Position numbers and translations under genes: made by a program. This document shows, in pieces, positions 23,928-26,936 of a stretch of 26,936 nucleotides of DNA (position 1 is the first letter of the stretch; each line of letters begins with the position of its first letter). The stretch spans positions 1-26,936 of the IMG/VR virus record IMGVR_UViG_3300027598_000092. One strand, given 5' to 3'. Origin of the DNA: a virus. The notes beneath the pieces are model-generated. The model was not told where the DNA came from. It saw only the letters and a list, made by a program, of their open reading frames with translations, and ran no database searches.

Positions 23928-24169
23928 ATTATATTCCTGGTGAAAAGCTTGAAGTGTTGAACGAACGATATTCATCCTTGGGATTTTCGCCTGGGGTATT
24001 TATCATACAAAATATCCGTCTCGATAGAGAGACACAAGAAATTGTCTATCGATTTACGAACGGCAAAACCATCAAATTTAAATCCATCCAAGAGGCGGAG
24101 GCGATTTTTGATAGAATAAAGGGCGTAGTCCGTGAGATGACTACGCCCTTAGGTGGTGACGGGTATTAA
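23924..24169 (+). CDS. Small unknown protein (81 residues), last gene of rightward island
   Basis: Predicted small beta-barrel-like fold with a C-terminal helix: EKLEVLNERYSSLGFSPGVF, FIIQNIRLDRETQEIVYRF, KTIKFKSIQEAEAIFDRIKG. The start is fixed by the ATGA overlap with the upstream gene. The last 17 codons lie on a 12-bp perfect hairpin (24119-24150) that looks like a terminator for the opposing strand, so this part of the protein sequence may be constrained by RNA structure. No family is recognised. Confidence 0.65.
   Translation: MNYIPGEKLEVLNERYSSLGFSPGVFIIQNIRLDRETQEIVYRFTNGKTIKFKSIQEAEAIFDRIKGVVREMTTPLGGDGY
24119..24150 (-). terminator. Strong hairpin, probable leftward intrinsic terminator inside a convergent gene
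   Basis: AAGGGCGTAGTC (24119-24130) and GACTACGCCCTT (24139-24150) form a perfect 12-bp stem with an 8-base loop. Read leftward, the stem is followed by TTTATTC, a T-rich tract, which suits termination of the tail tube transcript. Read rightward it is followed by AGGTGG, without T-run, so termination in that direction is less likely. It lies inside the coding end of the 81-residue gene. Confidence 0.72.
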
Positions 24170-24182
24170 TTGAGGTTGAGTA

Positions 24183-24824
24183 TTAGCAGGCGTTTCCAGC
24201 ACCAAGAGCAGGTGTAAGGCCAGTCGTTCTGTCGAAATCTGTAATGACTTGTGCCCCAGGAACTTTGGATTTATTGATACGGTAGTATTGATATGCCAAT
24301 GTTGCATTGAATGTCATGACTTCGGCATTGCCGGTCAATTCAAATGACAATCCATTAAACGCTACTGGATATACACCAATCAAATCATAGTATCTTACTG
24401 CTTCTCCCTTAATGTTTAACAAGGCTAGCGTAATGATATTTCTGCTATTAGGCACTCCATAGCAGCCCGTGGATGTTCCATCATCGAAGATATCGTAGCT
24501 CATTTGCTCGAATGCGTTTCGAATTGAAAGATCACCAGGCAATCTGAATGTAACTTGCCAGTTGTTGCTGTTATCATATTTGGCGTTGCCTGGTACATTA
24601 AAATCCAATCCCATAAATGGTGCGGTAACGTTTTGGATAGTCCGGCCTGGCACTGTGGCTGTCGTTAGATATGCGTTTGAAATGCCACCATCTAGAGACG
24701 TTAACTCTGCCGCCAGTTTAGATAAAATGCCATCTCCATTGATCGCAGCAATGCGGAAGAGATTTCTTCGCTGAAATCCCTTTCTTTGGATTGTGTCGTA
24801 GTAGTCTTGAATACCTTGTGCCAT
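24183..24824 (-). CDS. Tail tube protein (T4 gp19 family)
   Basis: A 213-residue subunit of the inner tail tube that polymerises inside the contractile sheath and carries DNA during ejection. Family features: an N-terminal segment RKGFQRRNLFRIAAI; the central TTATVPGRTIQNVTAPFMG strand-loop; FNVPGNAKY and WQVTFRLPGD; IRNAFEQMSYDIFDD; then beta strands IITLALLNIKGEAVRYYDLIGVYPV and VMTFNATLAYQYYRI. The arrangement (VPGR...F.G....PG....W...F) is that of gp19-type tubes. It is longer than T4 gp19 (163 residues), mainly by loops and a C-terminal tail. A late promoter variant lies 5 bases before the ATG, and a strong hairpin lies just beyond the stop. Confidence 0.88.
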   Translation of the reverse strand: MAQGIQDYYDTIQRKGFQRRNLFRIAAINGDGILSKLAAELTSLDGGISNAYLTTATVPGRTIQNVTAPFMGLDFNVPGNAKYDNSNNWQVTFRLPGDLSIRNAFEQMSYDIFDDGTSTGCYGVPNSRNIITLALLNIKGEAVRYYDLIGVYPVAFNGLSFELTGNAEVMTFNATLAYQYYRINKSKVPGAQVITDFDRTTGLTPALGAGNAC

Positions 24825-24829
24825 AAAAA

Positions 24830-24836
24830 TACTTAT
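24830..24836 (-). promoter_or_regulatory. T4-type late promoter element, ATAAGTA
   Basis: Minus-strand CATAAGTA ends 5 bases (TTTTT) before the tail tube ATG. It differs from T4 TATAAATA by two bases and begins a few bases beyond the stop of the preceding gene. Confidence 0.68.
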
Positions 24837-24839
24837 GAT

Positions 24840-25190
24840 TTAACCTTGATTTTCTTTTAGGAACGCATACATATCTTCCAAAATCTCTTCGACTGCGTTG
24901 AATTGGTCCATTCTATTTGTTTTAAAATAGCCTTCAAGGAACATAATCATACTTGAGTCTGTATTTTGATTTTTTTGATACTTTTCTCTCAATGATGTTT
25001 TCTGTGAGGCTTGGGGGGTATTAGATGCTGTTTTGACATGCATTCTCTCTGGCAAATATGTATTGATGACTGCTTCTCTCTCAGTCAGTTTTGCTGCTCT
25101 TGACGCTGGTGGTGCTTCAAACGGATCCATGTGAATAGAAGGTTTGCCAAATACTCTAGCGCCGTAAATTTCATCTAGTTTATTACTCAT
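24840..25190 (-). CDS. Unknown protein (116 residues) upstream of the tail tube gene
   Basis: An unrecognised protein. The N-terminal half is extended and Pro/Ala/Arg-rich (MSNKLDEIYGARVFGKPS, DPFEAPPASRAAK), the middle is polar and probably disordered (TASNTPQASQKTS), and the C-terminal 40 residues form two helices (SSMIMFLEGYFKTNRMDQF, NAVEEILEDMYAFLKEN). It has no signal peptide or membrane span. It is transcribed with the tail tube gene and has a late promoter motif 11 bases before its ATG, so a tail assembly or scaffold-type role is plausible but unproven. Confidence 0.7.
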   Translation of the reverse strand: MSNKLDEIYGARVFGKPSIHMDPFEAPPASRAAKLTEREAVINTYLPERMHVKTASNTPQASQKTSLREKYQKNQNTDSSMIMFLEGYFKTNRMDQFNAVEEILEDMYAFLKENQG

Positions 25191-25201
25191 AGGTTTGAAT
25201 G

Positions 25202-25208
25202 TACTTAT
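25202..25208 (-). promoter_or_regulatory. T4-type late promoter element, ATAAGTA
   Basis: Minus-strand GATAAGTA ends 11 bases before the ATG at 25190, the only copy of the motif with spacing outside 5-7. It contains the TAA stop of the upstream endonuclease gene. Confidence 0.6.
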
Positions 25209-26936
25209 CTATCTTTGTATACAAAAACTGCATGACCACAATCCCAAATTCTGTCAAATCCATTATTCAACATGTTTTGATACTCCGATAGATTCTCATC
25301 ATATTCTTTTAAGACCTTGTGTAATCTATGTTTCATAAATCCACTGCGGTGTTTGAGTGTATTGTTGATGACATACCAATAACCTGGTTTGCTGTCATGC
25401 TTATGTTTGAATCCTAATTTGTGGTATAGATCACCATTCGAATATCTCAAGTCGGCATAAGTGATGATGTTTTGTGGGTTGTGTGTATTAATGAAATATT
25501 TTAGAAGCCTCGAAGCACCACCAATGACAGTGTGGTTTAATTTATTACAAAACCGAATCATCTCCCAATCACTGTAATCACCTTTGACAATTTTACGATG
25601 ACCAAAAGTCATCATAGATACCAATTGACTGTCATGGTATAGCCCATAAGAAATTTGGCTATTATCGTTTCCTTGTATATGGTTCTCGTCTAGGAATTTG
25701 ACCTTCTCATGTCTATCAGTTATTTGGTGGATGGTGCACTTTCTGCCAAATATCCTTTTCGAAATACCCAATTTACTATCTATAATAGATTTGACAATTT
25801 GTTGCTTTGTTTGCCATTCAGATTCCCATATCTGGATTAATTGAATGTTTTTAGCTTTGCATTCCATATATTTATTACGATGGTAATTTTTGTCTTTTCC
25901 ATTTGATTCATTGTGCCAATATATGCCATTGCATTCGATTGCTATGTTTTTTGATGGAATAAATATGTCTATTTCTTTTGGTGGTATAACGTCTCTTGAA
26001 TTATTAATACACTCCAACCCAAGGGTTTTTATGTATTGATATACCTCTAATTCGAATGCACTTGATCGAGGATTGCATTGAGGGCATATAAGTGTGTTTT
26101 GCCACTGACCACTCGATATGGATCTGGTAAATTCGTGGCCACATGTCTGGTGCTTAATGTGATGTTTTCCTTCGTTTATGCCGTGGTTGGTAATCAATTC
26201 GTAGCCATTGTCTAAAAAATGTTCGGTCACTAATTTAATGCGATTTTTCTTTTTGGACTCTGCTACAAGTTGCTGGGAGCATCTTTTTGCATGGCATGAT
26301 GAATAGCCAAATTTGCTATTTCGGAAGTTAAGGTGATTACCACATTTATGGCATTTTGGTGGTGTGTGTATGTTATGTATAAAGTTATAAAATACTTGTG
26401 ACCATTTTATATCATCTCCATACTTAATATATCCGATTTTTAGCAGAGTAGATAGATGCGTACTATGTGTTCTTAGCAACGCTGTATTAAATGTTGAATT
26501 AGGTTGCTGAAGCCTTTCGAGGCAGAACGCCATTAAAGCATCATGTGATACTAATTCATGATTTGAATTTAAAATTTCAACAAATCCATTTTTTTTATTC
26601 TTCTCTGTGTTAATCTTTCCGTCTTTGCATGATTTCCATTTTGTAGATGCTCTCTTGCAAATGTTGTTTGAGCAAGTTTTTGAATATGGTTTGTTTTTAT
26701 ACCCCTTCCATTTTAATGGCTTATTGCAAGCTTTACATCTTTGCTGAGATGTGGTCTTATTGACGATACAGTAAATTCGTTCAGAACAGCATGCTTGCTC
26801 GTCTAGAAATTTGGTCTTTTCTTTTATACTTTGATACAATTCACTAGAATCAAACCCGGGTTGTCTTAGCACAGCACTATTAATGTTACCTGTTTTGGTG
26901 TATAATTGTGCTTTTATCTGTTCTATGAGTAATTCA
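25205..26936 (-). CDS. Freestanding homing endonuclease, Vsr/EDxHD-type with zinc modules (N-terminus off window)
   Basis: At least 576 residues. The frame stays open to the window edge, so the GTG at 26872 is not necessarily the start; visible upstream residues begin ELLIEQIKAQLY. Two similar N-terminal modules each carry N-S/T-A-V/L-LR followed by a Cys cluster (CKACNKPLKWKGYKNKPYS...C; CHKCGNHLNFRNSKFGYSS...C), and a third zinc-like segment (HQTCGHEF ... ICPQC) follows. Next is a Vsr-like nuclease core: SAFELEVYQYIKTLG, EIDIFIPSKNIAIECNGIYWH, LIQIWESEW. The C-terminal part (YGLYHDSQLVSMMTFG, WEMIRFCNKL, GGASRLLKYF, YADLRYSNGDLYHKLGF) is a GNAT-like domain often fused to such phage nucleases. 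It probably cleaves a related phage genome to spread itself. It sits next to tail genes, a common site for such elements in T4-like phages. Confidence 0.82.
   Translation of the reverse strand, partial: ELLIEQIKAQLYTKTGNINSAVLRQPGFDSSELYQSIKEKTKFLDEQACCSERIYCIVNKTTSQQRCKACNKPLKWKGYKNKPYSKTCSNNICKRASTKWKSCKDGKINTEKNKKNGFVEILNSNHELVSHDALMAFCLERLQQPNSTFNTALLRTHSTHLSTLLKIGYIKYGDDIKWSQVFYNFIHNIHTPPKCHKCGNHLNFRNSKFGYSSCHAKRCSQQLVAESKKKNRIKLVTEHFLDNGYELITNHGINEGKHHIKHQTCGHEFTRSISSGQWQNTLICPQCNPRSSAFELEVYQYIKTLGLECINNSRDVIPPKEIDIFIPSKNIAIECNGIYWHNESNGKDKNYHRNKYMECKAKNIQLIQIWESEWQTKQQIVKSIIDSKLGISKRIFGRKCTIHQITDRHEKVKFLDENHIQGNDNSQISYGLYHDSQLVSMMTFGHRKIVKGDYSDWEMIRFCNKLNHTVIGGASRLLKYFINTHNPQNIITYADLRYSNGDLYHKLGFKHKHDSKPGYWYVINNTLKHRSGFMKHRLHKVLKEYDENLSEYQNMLNNGFDRIWDCGHAVFVYKDR

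Noticed and set aside
26870-26872. GTG at 26872 as the true start of the homing endonuclease.
   Set aside because: The frame remains open to the window end, and the residues before it fit the repeated N-terminal module, so the gene most likely begins outside the window.

Overview
The window looks like part of the genome of a T4-like contractile-tailed phage. The main evidence is a gp19-type tail tube protein, a T4 gp1-like deoxynucleotide kinase, an RNase H/FEN-type 5'-3' exonuclease, a string of very large virion proteins, and copies of a T4-type late promoter motif (NTAARTA) directly in front of most leftward genes. The DNA is AT-rich, genes are tightly packed with ATGA or TAATG overlaps, no tRNA was seen, and no gap exceeds about 70 bases. 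The host cannot be named. Good Shine-Dalgarno sequences are rare.

Layout. At 1-3154, leftward, there is a four-gene modification cluster: a truncated prolyl-hydroxylase-like 2OG-Fe(II) oxygenase, an unknown protein, a short GT-B glycosyltransferase and a GT60 (Skp1 GlcNAc-transferase-like) enzyme. At 3213-20484, also leftward, is a virion block: an 871-residue protein with an FN3 domain and Pro/Thr-rich tails, a smaller paralogue of its N-terminus, a 65-residue Cys-rich protein, a beta-helix tailspike, a 2490-residue protein with an NHL-like propeller, a 1090-residue LamG/NHL protein and a PKD-like protein. At 20532-24169 is a rightward replication/nucleotide island: dNMP kinase, exonuclease and six or seven small proteins, two with zinc-binding cysteines. 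It is driven by a sigma70-type promoter that abuts a late promoter in a 47-base divergent gap. At 24183-26936, leftward again, are the tail tube gene, a small unknown gene and a freestanding Vsr-like homing endonuclease running off the window. The two convergent blocks share a strong hairpin.

Two signals stand out. First, a prolyl-hydroxylase-like oxygenase lies near a GT60 GlcNAc transferase. In Dictyostelium these two families act in sequence to hydroxylate and then glycosylate a proline of Skp1. Here they sit beside late genes for virion proteins, one of which has Pro/Thr-rich segments, so a phage-encoded hydroxyproline glycosylation pathway acting on the virion is a testable hypothesis. 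Second, the late promoter motif ends 5-7 bases before the ATG in eight genes, which predicts leaderless or nearly leaderless late mRNAs.
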